Positions 32,819 through 41,561 of a DNA stretch of 64,000 bases are shown piece after piece. Below the pieces are notes generated by a model. That model had not been told where the DNA came from. It made no database searches and was given only the letters and a program-made list of their open reading frames with translations. The stretch lies in assembly GCA_046347475.1 (NCBI GenBank), contig JAXMGD010000006.1:248001-312000 (forward strand). The letters run 5' to 3'. The position numbers and the translations under genes were made by a program. The DNA comes from CAMCXE01 sp046347475 (lineage in GTDB: Bacteria > Pseudomonadota > Gammaproteobacteria > Pseudomonadales > Cellvibrionaceae). Each line of letters begins with the position of its first letter. Position 1 is the first letter of the stretch.

Positions 32819-32842
32819 AAAGCTGCGCACTGGGCGCAGCTT
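32819..32842 (-). terminator. Terminator after alaA
   Basis: On the minus strand AAGCTGCGCC-CAGT-GCGCAGCTT forms the stem, followed by TTTGTTTG. It is placed 40 bases beyond the alaA stop and before the next gene on the same strand. Confidence 0.8.
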
Positions 32843-32880
32843 ATTAACCCGGCACGGGGTCATAACGGATTGTTTTGCCG

Positions 32881-34104
32881 CTAAATTTCCAGCGGCGTAT
32901 AGGTGGCTAAAAACTCACCCAATTTGCCGATCGCTTTGTTTATTTCATCTTTCACCGGTAAAAATACTATGCGCAGATGGTCGGGCTCCGGCCAGTTAAA
33001 GGCTGTGCCCTGTACCAACAATACTTTTTGCTGAATTAAAAAATCCAACACCAGTTGCTGGTCATCTGAATACTTATAAATCGAGCGGTCAATTTTCGGG
33101 AATAAATAAATAGAGCCTTTGGGTTTAACGCAGCTAATACCGGGAATGGCAATTAGTGAGTTGTAGGCGGCATCGCGCTGCTCCAATAAACGCCCGCCCG
33201 GCAGAATTAATTCATTAATACTTTGGTAGCCGCCCAGTGCTGTTTGCACAGCAAACATAGCCGGTACATTGGCGCATAAACGCATGGAGGCCAGCATTTC
33301 GATGCCTTTAATGTATTCGGTCGCTAATTGTTTAGCACCGCTGATTACCACCCAGCCGGAGCGAAAACCCGCTAAGCGATAGGTTTTGGATAACCCATTA
33401 AAACTTAAACACAAAACATCAGTTGCCAAACGGCCCATTGGAACAAATTGCGCATCGTCGTAGAGAATTTTGCTGTAAATCTCGTCCGAGAAAATCACCA
33501 GGCGATGCTCGCGGGCGATTTGCACAATTTGCTCCAGCAATGCTTGGCTGTACACCGCACCTGTTGGGTTGTTGGGGTTAATCACCACTATGGCGCGGGT
33601 GCGGCTGGTAATTTTTGCGCGTATATCGGCTAAATCGGGGAACCAATCCGCGCTTTCATCGCATAAATAATGCACGGCTTTGCCGCCAGCTAAATTTACC
33701 GCTGCTGTCCACAATGGGTAGTCGGGGGAGGGGATTAATACTTCATCGCCTGGGTTTAACAGGGCCTGGTTGGCCATCACAATTAATTCGCTGACGCCAT
33801 TACCCAGGAAAATATCGTCTATTTCTACATTCGGTACTTGCAGGCGCTGGCATTCTTGCATGATGGCTTTGCGCGCTTGGAAGAGGCCTTTGCTATGGGT
33901 ATAGCCTTGAGCGGCGCGCATATTGTGAATCACATCGGCGATGATCTCGTCCGGCGCATCAAAACCAAAGGGTGCCGGGTTGCCTATGTTGAGTTTTAAA
34001 ATGCGGTGGCCTTCTTCTTCCAGGCGGTTAGCGTGGTCGAGCACGGGGCCGCGTATGTCGTAGCACACGCCGTCGAGTTTTTTTGATTTGAGTACACGTT
34101 GCAT
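32881..34104 (-). CDS. alaA: Alanine-synthesising aminotransferase
   Basis: 407 residues, fold type I PLP enzyme close to E. coli AlaA (YfbQ), which makes alanine from pyruvate and glutamate. Motifs are LKLNIGNPAPFGFDAPDEI, GNGVSELIVMANQALLNPGD, SPDYPLWTAAVNLAGG, VINPNNPTGAVYS, the PLP-Lys region SFNGLSKTYRLAGFRSGW, and FNWPEPDHLRIVFLP. It is divergent from msrB. Confidence 0.94.
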   Translation of the reverse strand: MQRVLKSKKLDGVCYDIRGPVLDHANRLEEEGHRILKLNIGNPAPFGFDAPDEIIADVIHNMRAAQGYTHSKGLFQARKAIMQECQRLQVPNVEIDDIFLGNGVSELIVMANQALLNPGDEVLIPSPDYPLWTAAVNLAGGKAVHYLCDESADWFPDLADIRAKITSRTRAIVVINPNNPTGAVYSQALLEQIVQIAREHRLVIFSDEIYSKILYDDAQFVPMGRLATDVLCLSFNGLSKTYRLAGFRSGWVVISGAKQLATEYIKGIEMLASMRLCANVPAMFAVQTALGGYQSINELILPGGRLLEQRDAAYNSLIAIPGISCVKPKGSIYLFPKIDRSIYKYSDDQQLVLDFLIQQKVLLVQGTAFNWPEPDHLRIVFLPVKDEINKAIGKLGEFLATYTPLEI

Positions 34105-34169
34105 CGCAAGCCTTTTAGGGATTTAATCCAAAGATTCTTGTGTTATTAACCATAGAGCGGGGCCGGATT

Positions 34170-34571
34170 ATGTCAGATAGCCAACTAAAAAACGATGAGT
34201 ACTGGCGGGCGAATCTTACGGAGGATGAATTTCGTATTTGCCGCCAAAAAGGCACTGAGCGGGCGTTCACTGGCCGCTTCTGGAACCATAAAGCGGTGGG
34301 TATCTACACCTGCCGCTGCTGCGGTGCGCCCTTATTTAATGCCGAGGCCAAGTACGATTCTGGCTCCGGCTGGCCGAGTTTTTTCGCGGCTATTAATAAT
34401 GAGGCGGTAGGCGAAGCGCCGGACACCAGCCACGGTATGCGCCGGGTGGAAATCCTCTGCGAGCGCTGCGGCAGTCATTTAGGCCATGTATTTCCCGATG
34501 GCCCTGCGCCCACTGGCTTGCGGTATTGCGTAAACTCAGCCTCCCTAGGGTTTATTGCCCAGGAGGATTAG
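34170..34571 (+). CDS. msrB: Peptide methionine-R-sulfoxide reductase
   Basis: 133 residues from ATG 34170. Reduces methionine-R-sulfoxide in oxidised proteins. The Zn site is formed by C48/C51 and C97/C100; the catalytic Cys is C120 in GLRYCVNSASL. Further motifs are YDSGSGWPSF and CGSHLGHVFPDGP. The stop overlaps that of the convergent gene at 34568. Confidence 0.97.
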   Translation: MSDSQLKNDEYWRANLTEDEFRICRQKGTERAFTGRFWNHKAVGIYTCRCCGAPLFNAEAKYDSGSGWPSFFAAINNEAVGEAPDTSHGMRRVEILCERCGSHLGHVFPDGPAPTGLRYCVNSASLGFIAQED

Positions 34572-35347
34572 TCGTAAACCTGTTTTTTCTTCCAGCTATC
34601 GTCGGGTTTTAGCTTGTTCCAGTCCGCCTCGCCATCTTCGGCGGGCTTGGGAGCCGTGTTGGCGCGGGGCTCTTCTTCTTGCAACTTCTCTTGTAATTCC
34701 TGCAGCACCTGGGTGATGGCCGCCATCTTTTTATCCTGGGCACCGGCTTTATTTTCTTTACTTAAAAGCTTATGGGCCAGGGTGTAATAGTGAATGGCGA
34801 GGCGGGTTTTACTGGCCTGGCGGGCGTGGCGGCCGGAGAACAAATAGGCATCTACCGTAACCTGCAGCACTAATTGTTTGATTAGGTTGCGATAATTATC
34901 CGCCTGGGTGCGGTTTAAGGCCCCTTTGCCTTCGAGCTGAAAAACAAACTTGTGTAATTCTTCCAGGCAGGTTTTGGCGTCTTTAAGCTGTTGCGGATTA
35001 TCGATGGCCGCGGGTGTTACCGGTTTGGTTTGTCGCTGCACTTCGTTGAGCTGTTGAGAGACCGATTGCAAATCCTGTTTGTACTGCGGGTTATCGGGTT
35101 CTATATCGACGAGCTGCTCATACATATCAATAAGGCTGCGCAGCACCAGGACGGTTAAGTCCTTTGGCAAAAACCCCGGCGGGAAGCCGTTCAACATGTG
35201 TTTGAAGTTGCGTACCTTGGCTGACAGCACCGTCTGGATTTTATCGCGATGTTGTTTGCGCAGCGCCAGTGTTTGGGAGACAAACGCATAGCAGGCCAGA
35301 ATGGCCAGCAGGATCACGATTGAGCTGATGATGTAAACAGACGACAT
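34568..35347 (-). CDS. Hypothetical membrane-anchored helical protein
   Basis: 259 residues from ATG 35347. One N-terminal helix (VYIISSIVILLAILACYAFV) is followed by a long charged helical domain (TLALRKQHRDKIQTVL, YEQLVDIEPDNPQYKQDLQSV, KTRLAIHYYTLAHKLLSKENK) and an acidic, Pro-rich C-terminus. TPR-like helices are possible. No function assigned. It converges on msrB with overlapping stop codons. Confidence 0.75.
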   Translation of the reverse strand: MSSVYIISSIVILLAILACYAFVSQTLALRKQHRDKIQTVLSAKVRNFKHMLNGFPPGFLPKDLTVLVLRSLIDMYEQLVDIEPDNPQYKQDLQSVSQQLNEVQRQTKPVTPAAIDNPQQLKDAKTCLEELHKFVFQLEGKGALNRTQADNYRNLIKQLVLQVTVDAYLFSGRHARQASKTRLAIHYYTLAHKLLSKENKAGAQDKKMAAITQVLQELQEKLQEEEPRANTAPKPAEDGEADWNKLKPDDSWKKKQVYD

Positions 35348-35606
35348 GGCATCCAGGCACTGAGGGAATAATCTAAGCCTAGTCGTAGGGGCAGGCCGCT
35401 GCAAATACCTGGTTGAGTATTCACTGAGGCTGTGTGGCTGTGGCTATTTCCAGCAAACTGTCACAGAATTCGCCAGGTTGGCCAGTTGCTGGCCTAAGCC
35501 TTAGATTGTATTGAATTTTTTTAAATTAGTGGTTGACAGCCCCCAGGTGCATCCCTAGAATGCGCACCACTTCTGGCGGCAACCACAATTCACCGTCAGA
35601 ATAGAC
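35348..35606 (+). promoter_or_regulatory. Strong sigma-70 promoter region of the tRNA pair
   Basis: TTGACA at 35533-35538 and TAGAAT at 35556-35561 are 17 bases apart, followed by a GC-rich discriminator (GCGC). This is the design of a stringently controlled stable-RNA promoter. The tRNA-Glu begins about 40 bases downstream. The left part of this gap shows nothing else. Confidence 0.85.
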
Positions 35607-35682
35607 GTCCCCATCGTCTAGAGGCCTAGGACACCGCCCTTTCACGGCGGTGACAGGGGTTCGAATCCCCTTGGGGACGCCA
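35607..35682 (+). tRNA. tRNA-Glu (anticodon TTC)
   Basis: 76 bases with an encoded CCA end. Acceptor arms GTCCCCA and TGGGGAC pair. The anticodon loop CTTTCAC gives TTC within an ACCGCC/GGCGGT stem, and the T arm is GGGGTTCGAATCCCC. Confidence 0.97.
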
Positions 35683-35684
35683 TT

Positions 35685-35759
35685 GCGGGAATAGCTCAGT
35701 GGTAGAGCACAACCTTGCCAAGGTTGGGGTCGCGAGTTCGAGCCTCGTTTCCCGCTCCA
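35685..35759 (+). tRNA. tRNA-Gly (anticodon GCC)
   Basis: 75 bases with encoded CCA. Acceptor GCGGGAA pairs with TTCCCGC, the D arm is AGCTCAGTGGTAGAGC, the anticodon is in CAACCTTGCCAAGGTTG, and the T arm is GCGAGTTCGAGCCTCGT. It follows tRNA-Glu after two bases and shares its transcript. Confidence 0.97.
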
Positions 35760-35764
35760 AATCT

Positions 35765-35794
35765 AAAAAGCGCAGATTACGGTCTGCGCTTTTT
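35765..35794 (+). terminator. Terminator of the tRNA-Glu/Gly operon
   Basis: AAGCGCAGA and TCTGCGCTT pair around TTACGG, followed by at least ten T residues. Confidence 0.92.
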
Positions 35795-35864
35795 TTTTTT
35801 GCTGTGCATTCACGGCGCAGCAGCTTTGACGTACAACCAATAGACTTTCGACGCAGTAAACGAG

Positions 35865-36812
35865 ATGGTTATGACGGCACAATCCTGGGCTCTGAGTATT
35901 CGCGATCTGACAAAAACCTACAGCAATCAATTTACCGCGCTAAAAGGCATTAATTTGGATGTGGCGCCGGGGGATTTTTTCGCTCTCCTAGGCCCCAATG
36001 GCGCGGGCAAATCCACCACCATCAGTATTATTTCCTCGCTGGTAAAAAAATCGGCGGGCAGCGTGAGCATTTTTGGTTGTGATATAGACCAGGATTTTTC
36101 CGCCGCCAAACAACATTTGGGTGTGGTGCCGCAGGAATTTAATTTTAATCTGTTTGAAAAAGTCGAAGATATAGTCGCTAACCAAGGCGGTTATTACGGC
36201 CTGCCGCGCGCGCTGGCTTACGAGCGCGCGCAGAAATACCTTATGCGCTTAGGGCTTTGGGATAAAAAAGACCAGCAGGCGCGCAATTTATCCGGCGGCA
36301 TGAAGCGCCGTTTAATGATTGCCCGCGCCCTGGTGCATGAGCCGCGTTTATTAATACTCGATGAGCCCACGGCTGGGGTGGATATAGAGCTGCGCCGCTC
36401 CATGTGGGATTTTTTGCAAGAAATAAACGAGCAGGGCACCACTATTATTCTTACCACCCATTATTTAGAAGAAGCCGAAATGCTTTGCCGCAATATCGCC
36501 ATTATTAATCAGGGTGCCATTGTGGAAAACACCAGTATGAAAGCGCTGCTTAAGCAGCTGGATAAAGAAACCCTGGTGTTTGATACACGCGCCCCTTTTG
36601 GTGTTTTGCCCCAACTGGCGGACTACCAGCTTAAGGCCGTCGATGATCACTCCTTTGAAGTGGTGATTAATAAAGGCCAAGCGCTCAACCCGTTATTTGC
36701 CGCCTGTACCGCGCAGGGAATTGATGTCATCAGTATGCGCAATAAGGTAAATCGCTTAGAAGAACTGTTTGTTTCCCTGGTGCAAAACCATAAAGAAGAG
36801 GGCAGTGTATGA
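35865..36812 (+). CDS. ABC transporter ATP-binding protein, YadG-like
   Basis: 315 residues. Walker A LLGPNGAGKSTT, signature LSGGMKRRLMIARAL, Walker B LLILDEPTAGVD, and a following TTIILTTHYLEEAEMLC H-loop. A C-terminal domain of about 80 residues follows, as in YadG and DrrA exporters. The permease gene starts by overlapping its stop (ATGA at 36809), so the pair forms one ABC-2 exporter. Substrate unknown. Confidence 0.92.
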   Translation: MVMTAQSWALSIRDLTKTYSNQFTALKGINLDVAPGDFFALLGPNGAGKSTTISIISSLVKKSAGSVSIFGCDIDQDFSAAKQHLGVVPQEFNFNLFEKVEDIVANQGGYYGLPRALAYERAQKYLMRLGLWDKKDQQARNLSGGMKRRLMIARALVHEPRLLILDEPTAGVDIELRRSMWDFLQEINEQGTTIILTTHYLEEAEMLCRNIAIINQGAIVENTSMKALLKQLDKETLVFDTRAPFGVLPQLADYQLKAVDDHSFEVVINKGQALNPLFAACTAQGIDVISMRNKVNRLEELFVSLVQNHKEEGSV

Positions 36813-37582
36813 ACATGCAACAACAATTAATTGCCTTTAATACCATTGTGCGCAAAGAAGTGCGCCGCTTTACCCGTATTTGGGTGCAAACCCTTTTGCC
36901 ACCCGCCATTACTATGACGCTGTATTTTGTGATTTTTGGTCATTTAATCGGTTCGCGCATCGGGCAAATCCACGGCTTTGATTACATTACCTTTGTAGTG
37001 CCGGGGCTGGTGATGATGGCCGTCATTAATAACGCTTTTGCCAATGTGGTGTCGTCTTTTTACAGCGCAAAATTTACTAAGAGTATTGAAGAGTTACAGG
37101 TCAGCCCAACGCCGAATAGCATTATTTTATGGGGTTATGTGATGGGGGGCGTGCTGCGGGGTTTAGGGGTTGGCGTTATTGTTACCGCGCTGTCTTTAGT
37201 TTTTACCCATTTGAGTATTGCCCATGTGGGCGTGACCTTAACGGTGGTGGTGCTCACCTCGGTGTTATTTTCCATTGCTGGTTTAATTAATGCGGTGTAC
37301 GCCAATTCGTTTGATGATATTTCTGTGGTGCCGACTTTTATTCTCACGCCCCTAACCTATTTTGGCGGTGTGTTTTATTCCATCGATATGTTGTCCAACA
37401 CCTGGCAGTGGGTTTCGGTTTTTAATCCCATTTTGTATATGGTGAATGTTTTTCGTTTTGGTATTTTAGGTGTAAGCGATGTGCCGGTGGGGCCTTCCTT
37501 GTTCGGTATAGGTGTGTTAACCCTCGCGCTGTATATTTATTGTTGGTATTTATTAGAAAAAAGCGGCAAGTTGCGCGGCTAG
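36809..37582 (+). CDS. ABC-2 type permease, YadH-like
   Basis: 257 residues with six membrane helices and the ABC-2 signature around VGVIVTALSLVFTHLSI, VPTFILTPLTYFGGVFYSIDML and NPILYMVNVFRFGILG. It pairs with the upstream ATPase. queF follows after 11 bases on the same strand. Confidence 0.92.
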   Translation: MNMQQQLIAFNTIVRKEVRRFTRIWVQTLLPPAITMTLYFVIFGHLIGSRIGQIHGFDYITFVVPGLVMMAVINNAFANVVSSFYSAKFTKSIEELQVSPTPNSIILWGYVMGGVLRGLGVGVIVTALSLVFTHLSIAHVGVTLTVVVLTSVLFSIAGLINAVYANSFDDISVVPTFILTPLTYFGGVFYSIDMLSNTWQWVSVFNPILYMVNVFRFGILGVSDVPVGPSLFGIGVLTLALYIYCWYLLEKSGKLRG

Positions 37583-37593
37583 AGGTAATGGTG

Positions 37594-38397
37594 ATGGAAA
37601 CTCTATACGGCGCTAAGGTGACCCTCGGGGCGCAACAAGCCTATTCCGATCAATACGATCCGGCATTATTACAGCCCATAGAACGCAGCCTGTGCCGCCA
37701 GCAGTTACCGTTTAAGCAGTTTATCGGTGCAGATGTATGGACTGCATTTGAGGTTTCTTGGTTGGATGCCCAGGGTAAACCCTGTGTCGCGGCGCTGGAG
37801 TTTGAATTCGCGGCCAGCGGCAGCCATATTATTGAGTCCAAATCCTTTAAGTATTACCTCAATTCATTTAACCAAACGCGCTTGGCCTCGCGGGAGGAAT
37901 TATTCGCGCGTTTGCGCGCTGATCTTGCCTGCGCTTGTGGTGGTGAGGTGTTGGTGCGGGATTACAACCCGCCGAGCGCCACAGCGTTAAGCGGCCAGCA
38001 GCTATTGGATGAGCTGCCTCTGGGCGACCCTGTATATACCCCCGCACCACAATTATTATCTGCACCTGGGCCGCAGGTGAGTGAAATTCTCTGCAGTCAT
38101 TTATTAAAAACCAATTGCCCGGTAACGGGCCAACCGGATTGGGCGAGTATTTGGATCGGTTATGAGGGCGCGCATATAGATCACGCTGCGCTGCTGGCTT
38201 ATATAGTGTCGTTTCGCCAGCACCAGGATTTTCACGAGAATTGTGTAGAGCAGATTTATTGCGATCTGTGGCAGTGTTGCGCGCCTAACCGCCTGTGGGT
38301 GTACGCGCGTTACACGCGGCGTGGTGGTTTGGATATTAACCCTTTGCGCAGCAGTGAGCCTATGGCGTTGCCGAGCTTGCGAGGTTTTCGGCAGTAA
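37594..38397 (+). CDS. queF: NADPH-dependent 7-cyano-7-deazaguanine reductase
   Basis: Reduces preQ0 to preQ1 in queuosine synthesis. 267 residues, the long two-domain E. coli-type enzyme. Motifs are ESKSFKYYLNSFNQTR, the catalytic Cys in KTNCPVTGQPDWASI, and FHENCVEQIYCDL. ATG 37594 was chosen for its spacing from AGAGGT; ATG 37588 is the alternative. A QueD-like gene lies 4 kb away on the other strand. Confidence 0.95.
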   Translation: METLYGAKVTLGAQQAYSDQYDPALLQPIERSLCRQQLPFKQFIGADVWTAFEVSWLDAQGKPCVAALEFEFAASGSHIIESKSFKYYLNSFNQTRLASREELFARLRADLACACGGEVLVRDYNPPSATALSGQQLLDELPLGDPVYTPAPQLLSAPGPQVSEILCSHLLKTNCPVTGQPDWASIWIGYEGAHIDHAALLAYIVSFRQHQDFHENCVEQIYCDLWQCCAPNRLWVYARYTRRGGLDINPLRSSEPMALPSLRGFRQ

Positions 38398-38412
38398 CGG
38401 GCGAGAGCACAG

Positions 38413-39798
38413 TTACGCGGGGCGATCCGTAATTTGCTCAGAGGCTTTGCGCAGAATTTCGATTACCTTATCTTTTTGGTAGTTCTGCAATTTATCCATA
38501 TCCAGGTGCAAAGAAAATCCTTCAGAGGTGTATTCCATCCAGCTGTCTTGTTTGCCCAAGTCTTTGCGGAAATCATCTACTTGATACACTTTTACCGGCT
38601 GGTTAAAACCGCGAATAGGAATTTCGCCCTTGTCTTGGCACATCACCATATCTTTCACCAGCGACCAGGTGTCGTGGGAAATTAAGATTTGCCCAGGCTC
38701 AGCGGCCGATTCCAAACGTGAAGCTAAATTCACATGGGTGCCCAACACGGTGTAATCCATATAGTGGCTAGTGCCGAACGAACCGACTGTGCAATAACCG
38801 GTATTAATGCCCATGCGGATTTTTAGCGGGTTTTTAATGCCGATGGCGGACCAACGCACCTGTAATTCCAACATTTTTTTGCGCATCTCAATGGCCATAG
38901 ACACACAGCGCAAACAATCCATTTTTAAGCCTTCGCTCTGCGCATCGCCAAAAATTACCATCACGGCGTCGCCCATAAATTTATCAATGGTGCCTTTGTG
39001 TTTGGTGGCGATGCGGGCCATTTCAGTCAGATAAGAATTTAATAATTCCGTCAGTGTTTCCGGTTCTAATTCTTCAGAGAGCGCACTAAACCCCATAATA
39101 TCCGAGAAAAATACCGTGACCCGTTTGCGGTCGGTGGTGAGGGTGTGTTCTTTGCCCTCGTTGATGGCTTTCCACACCGTTGGTGTTAAATAGCGGGCGA
39201 GTTTGTAACTGCGCAATTTATACAGCGTGTGTTCGCTGGTGAGTTTTTTAATGTGGTTGTCGAGTTTTTTCATACGCTTGTGTGCATACAAGCCATAGGC
39301 GCAAAAATAGGTAAAAATGCCAATGAGGCTGAGGCTATTAATTTCCAGCCGATCGCTGTACACCCATTGCGGCGCCTTGAGGAAAAACCCCACTACCATG
39401 CCGCCGATCATGGCCGCATCGTCTATGGCCCATTTGCGTAAACCACCGTTAATTAGGCTATTAAATTGCACCATGGTGACAAATAAAATAGTCGGCAATA
39501 AACGAAATTCGGTGAAGTTAAGTACCAGGCCAATCATGGCGGCATCGGCCGTCATGAAGCGGTCGAAGGAGCGGCCTTGGTTGGAGGAATAGCGTTTTAA
39601 ATACAGATAACTGACAAGGGAGTAGAGCACAACAAAAATGGTAATGCCCAGTAAGGACCAATTAATGTCCTGCCAATTGATATGACTAAAACTTGTGCCT
39701 GCTGCAGCGAAGCAAACCAGCGCGCGGATATGGTGTTGCCGGAAGGAAAAATCTCCCCCATCGGTTTGAAAACTCGAATGAGACGAGGCGTCGCTCAT
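38413..39798 (-). CDS. Membrane class III adenylyl cyclase
   Basis: 461 residues. An N-terminal membrane domain of about six helices occupies about 28-175. A short helical linker leads to the class III catalytic domain: VTVFFSDIMGFSALSEEL (first metal Asp), TIDKFMGDAVMVIFGD (substrate Lys and second metal Asp) and DYTVLGTHVNLASRLE. The last has Thr where many cyclases have Asp; this Lys/Thr pair marks the class IIIb type. It should make cAMP from ATP in the cytoplasm under control of the membrane domain. It converges on queF. Confidence 0.88.
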   Translation of the reverse strand: MSDASSHSSFQTDGGDFSFRQHHIRALVCFAAAGTSFSHINWQDINWSLLGITIFVVLYSLVSYLYLKRYSSNQGRSFDRFMTADAAMIGLVLNFTEFRLLPTILFVTMVQFNSLINGGLRKWAIDDAAMIGGMVVGFFLKAPQWVYSDRLEINSLSLIGIFTYFCAYGLYAHKRMKKLDNHIKKLTSEHTLYKLRSYKLARYLTPTVWKAINEGKEHTLTTDRKRVTVFFSDIMGFSALSEELEPETLTELLNSYLTEMARIATKHKGTIDKFMGDAVMVIFGDAQSEGLKMDCLRCVSMAIEMRKKMLELQVRWSAIGIKNPLKIRMGINTGYCTVGSFGTSHYMDYTVLGTHVNLASRLESAAEPGQILISHDTWSLVKDMVMCQDKGEIPIRGFNQPVKVYQVDDFRKDLGKQDSWMEYTSEGFSLHLDMDKLQNYQKDKVIEILRKASEQITDRPA

Positions 39799-39991
39799 GG
39801 TGCGCACCCTAAAATATAAGCTTATTTTTTCGATTAATCGTGTGTCGGCGATTGGCTACATCGGGGGTGTAGGCGCCTTTTCGTTTTGGGTAGACATACA
39901 AAGGATGTCAACTTTGTGACGCTATTATTATTCTGGGTGTGCATTAAACGCTATTTTTCCAAGGCTGTCTATTGGTGCAGCTCTGGTGGGC

Positions 39992-41221
39992 TTAGCCTTT
40001 GAGTTTGAGGTCTAGGAAGCGCTCTTCAAGCTCGGCGTATTTGGCTTTAAACGTGGTGAGTTCTCGGCGCAGAGCGCGCGTTTCGTTGTTGTCTTCAGGC
40101 GCCGCTTCGCTGATGGTTTTTATTTTTTGATTCAGCCTGCGATTGTCTTGTTTTAAGCTTTGAATAATATGCTGGTTGGCTTCCTCGGCTGATTGCAATT
40201 CTTTTAGGCGGGTGCGAAATTGCCCTACCTGTGCCGCTCGTACCCGCAGCTGTTCAATTTCTTTATTGGCGTTTCGCAATTCTTCTTCCATCAATTTAAT
40301 GCAGGTTTCAGATTCCTGCATGTAGCGGGATTGCTTTTGAAGTTCGGTCTGTAAATCTTTGATGACGTTGGCGCGCTGCTCTTCATTCGTGGCGCGCGAT
40401 AGCTTTTCTTGTAGCTCATTGATGGTTCTGTGTTGATCCACCGTAACATTTCGCAGGCGAATAATTTCTTTGTGGGATTGTTCGTCGTATTTGATCGGGT
40501 TGATATCGATACCCGCTTCAATTTGATCACTAAATCCTGAGTAGACCGTGTGGTAGTTGTGCAGGATCGGTGTGAGGTCTTCCGCCGGGCGCCCCTGGCT
40601 GATCAGGCTCGACATCTCGTCGAAATATTCACTGGCCTTGCCTTTACTCTCCCGCCAGGTTTTTTCTAAGTCGAAATATAGGCTTTTGAATTTTTCCAGG
40701 TTGGAAATTCGTTTGCGGCTGGTTTCGAGCTCCTCTCGCAGTTGTTCAAGCTCTTCGCCACCGCCAGGGTTGCCACCGTCGTAGGCTTTGTTGTAGTCCA
40801 ATAATTGCTGATAACGGGCCGCCAGCAAGTCCCAATTGGTTTTGTTGAGAATTTGCGAGTGGGATTCCTTTTCTGCAATCAATAGGGCGTGCCGCAACGC
40901 TGCGGTGCGGCGGGGTAAGGGCACCTCAGGGTCCAGGTCGAGCATGATGTCCTGGCCGCCGCGAAAGGAAAAATGGTGTTTTTTGGTCTGTTCTATGTGT
41001 TGGTTGATGTAGTGCAGGTAGGTTTCTTCACGGGCGGGGGGCTTTTTGCTCAGCTCTTCTCGGCTCTTTTTTAGATCGCCTACCAGTTCGTGCATGCGCT
41101 CTTGCAGCTTATTGACGAGGGAGCGCATTTTGCGATTCTGAAACAACAATACGGCTACGGCCACCATGGCTAGGCCGAATGCTTCCCAGGCGAGAATAAG
41201 CAAAAAGTTAGGCGATTCCAT
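39992..41221 (-). CDS. Membrane-anchored coiled-coil protein
   Basis: 409 residues: one N-terminal helix (LLILAWEAFGLAMVAVAVLLF), then almost entirely charged coiled coil in several blocks (about 30-65, 150-205 and 255-405). A globular part between holds YLHYINQHIEQTKKHHFSF and LPRRTAALRHALLIAEKE. No enzymatic motif seen. It may be a structural or scaffold protein facing the cytoplasm. It is probably independent of the cyclase gene downstream (190 bases). Confidence 0.75.
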   Translation of the reverse strand: MESPNFLLILAWEAFGLAMVAVAVLLFQNRKMRSLVNKLQERMHELVGDLKKSREELSKKPPAREETYLHYINQHIEQTKKHHFSFRGGQDIMLDLDPEVPLPRRTAALRHALLIAEKESHSQILNKTNWDLLAARYQQLLDYNKAYDGGNPGGGEELEQLREELETSRKRISNLEKFKSLYFDLEKTWRESKGKASEYFDEMSSLISQGRPAEDLTPILHNYHTVYSGFSDQIEAGIDINPIKYDEQSHKEIIRLRNVTVDQHRTINELQEKLSRATNEEQRANVIKDLQTELQKQSRYMQESETCIKLMEEELRNANKEIEQLRVRAAQVGQFRTRLKELQSAEEANQHIIQSLKQDNRRLNQKIKTISEAAPEDNNETRALRRELTTFKAKYAELEERFLDLKLKG

Positions 41222-41410
41222 GAGTCATTATGTTCTGTGCGCCGCGAATGCAATAGCAAAGCCAGGGCGGGTGCCCTTAAGTCTAATTCCAAGTATGGTA
41301 TAGGAATCGCCATTTATCTAAGTTATTACCACAGCCACTAAAAACCGCTTGAGTTCCGCTGGCCGCTTGTGTACATTTGCGCTCCTTTTCGGGGGGTACC
41401 ACCTTCCGTT

Positions 41411-41498
41411 GGTGAGGTGTCCGAGTGGCTGAAGGAGCACGCCTGGAAAGTGTGTATATCGCAAGGTATCGAGGGTTCGAATCCCTCCCTCACCGCCA
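41411..41498 (+). tRNA. tRNA-Ser (anticodon GGA)
   Basis: 88 bases with encoded CCA and the long variable arm of class II tRNAs. Acceptor GGTGAGG pairs with CCTCACC, the anticodon loop is CTGGAAA in a CACGC/GTGTG stem, and the T arm is GAGGGTTCGAATCCCTC. Confidence 0.96.
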
Positions 41499-41504
41499 TA
41501 ATCT

Positions 41505-41541
41505 AAACCCCAGTGACTTTGCAGTCCCTGGGGTTTTCTTT
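41505..41541 (+). terminator. Terminator after tRNA-Ser
   Basis: AAACCCCAG pairs with CTGGGGTTT around a 14-base loop, followed by TCTTTTT. Confidence 0.85.
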
Positions 41542-41561
41542 TTGGGGCTGAAGGTTCCTTC

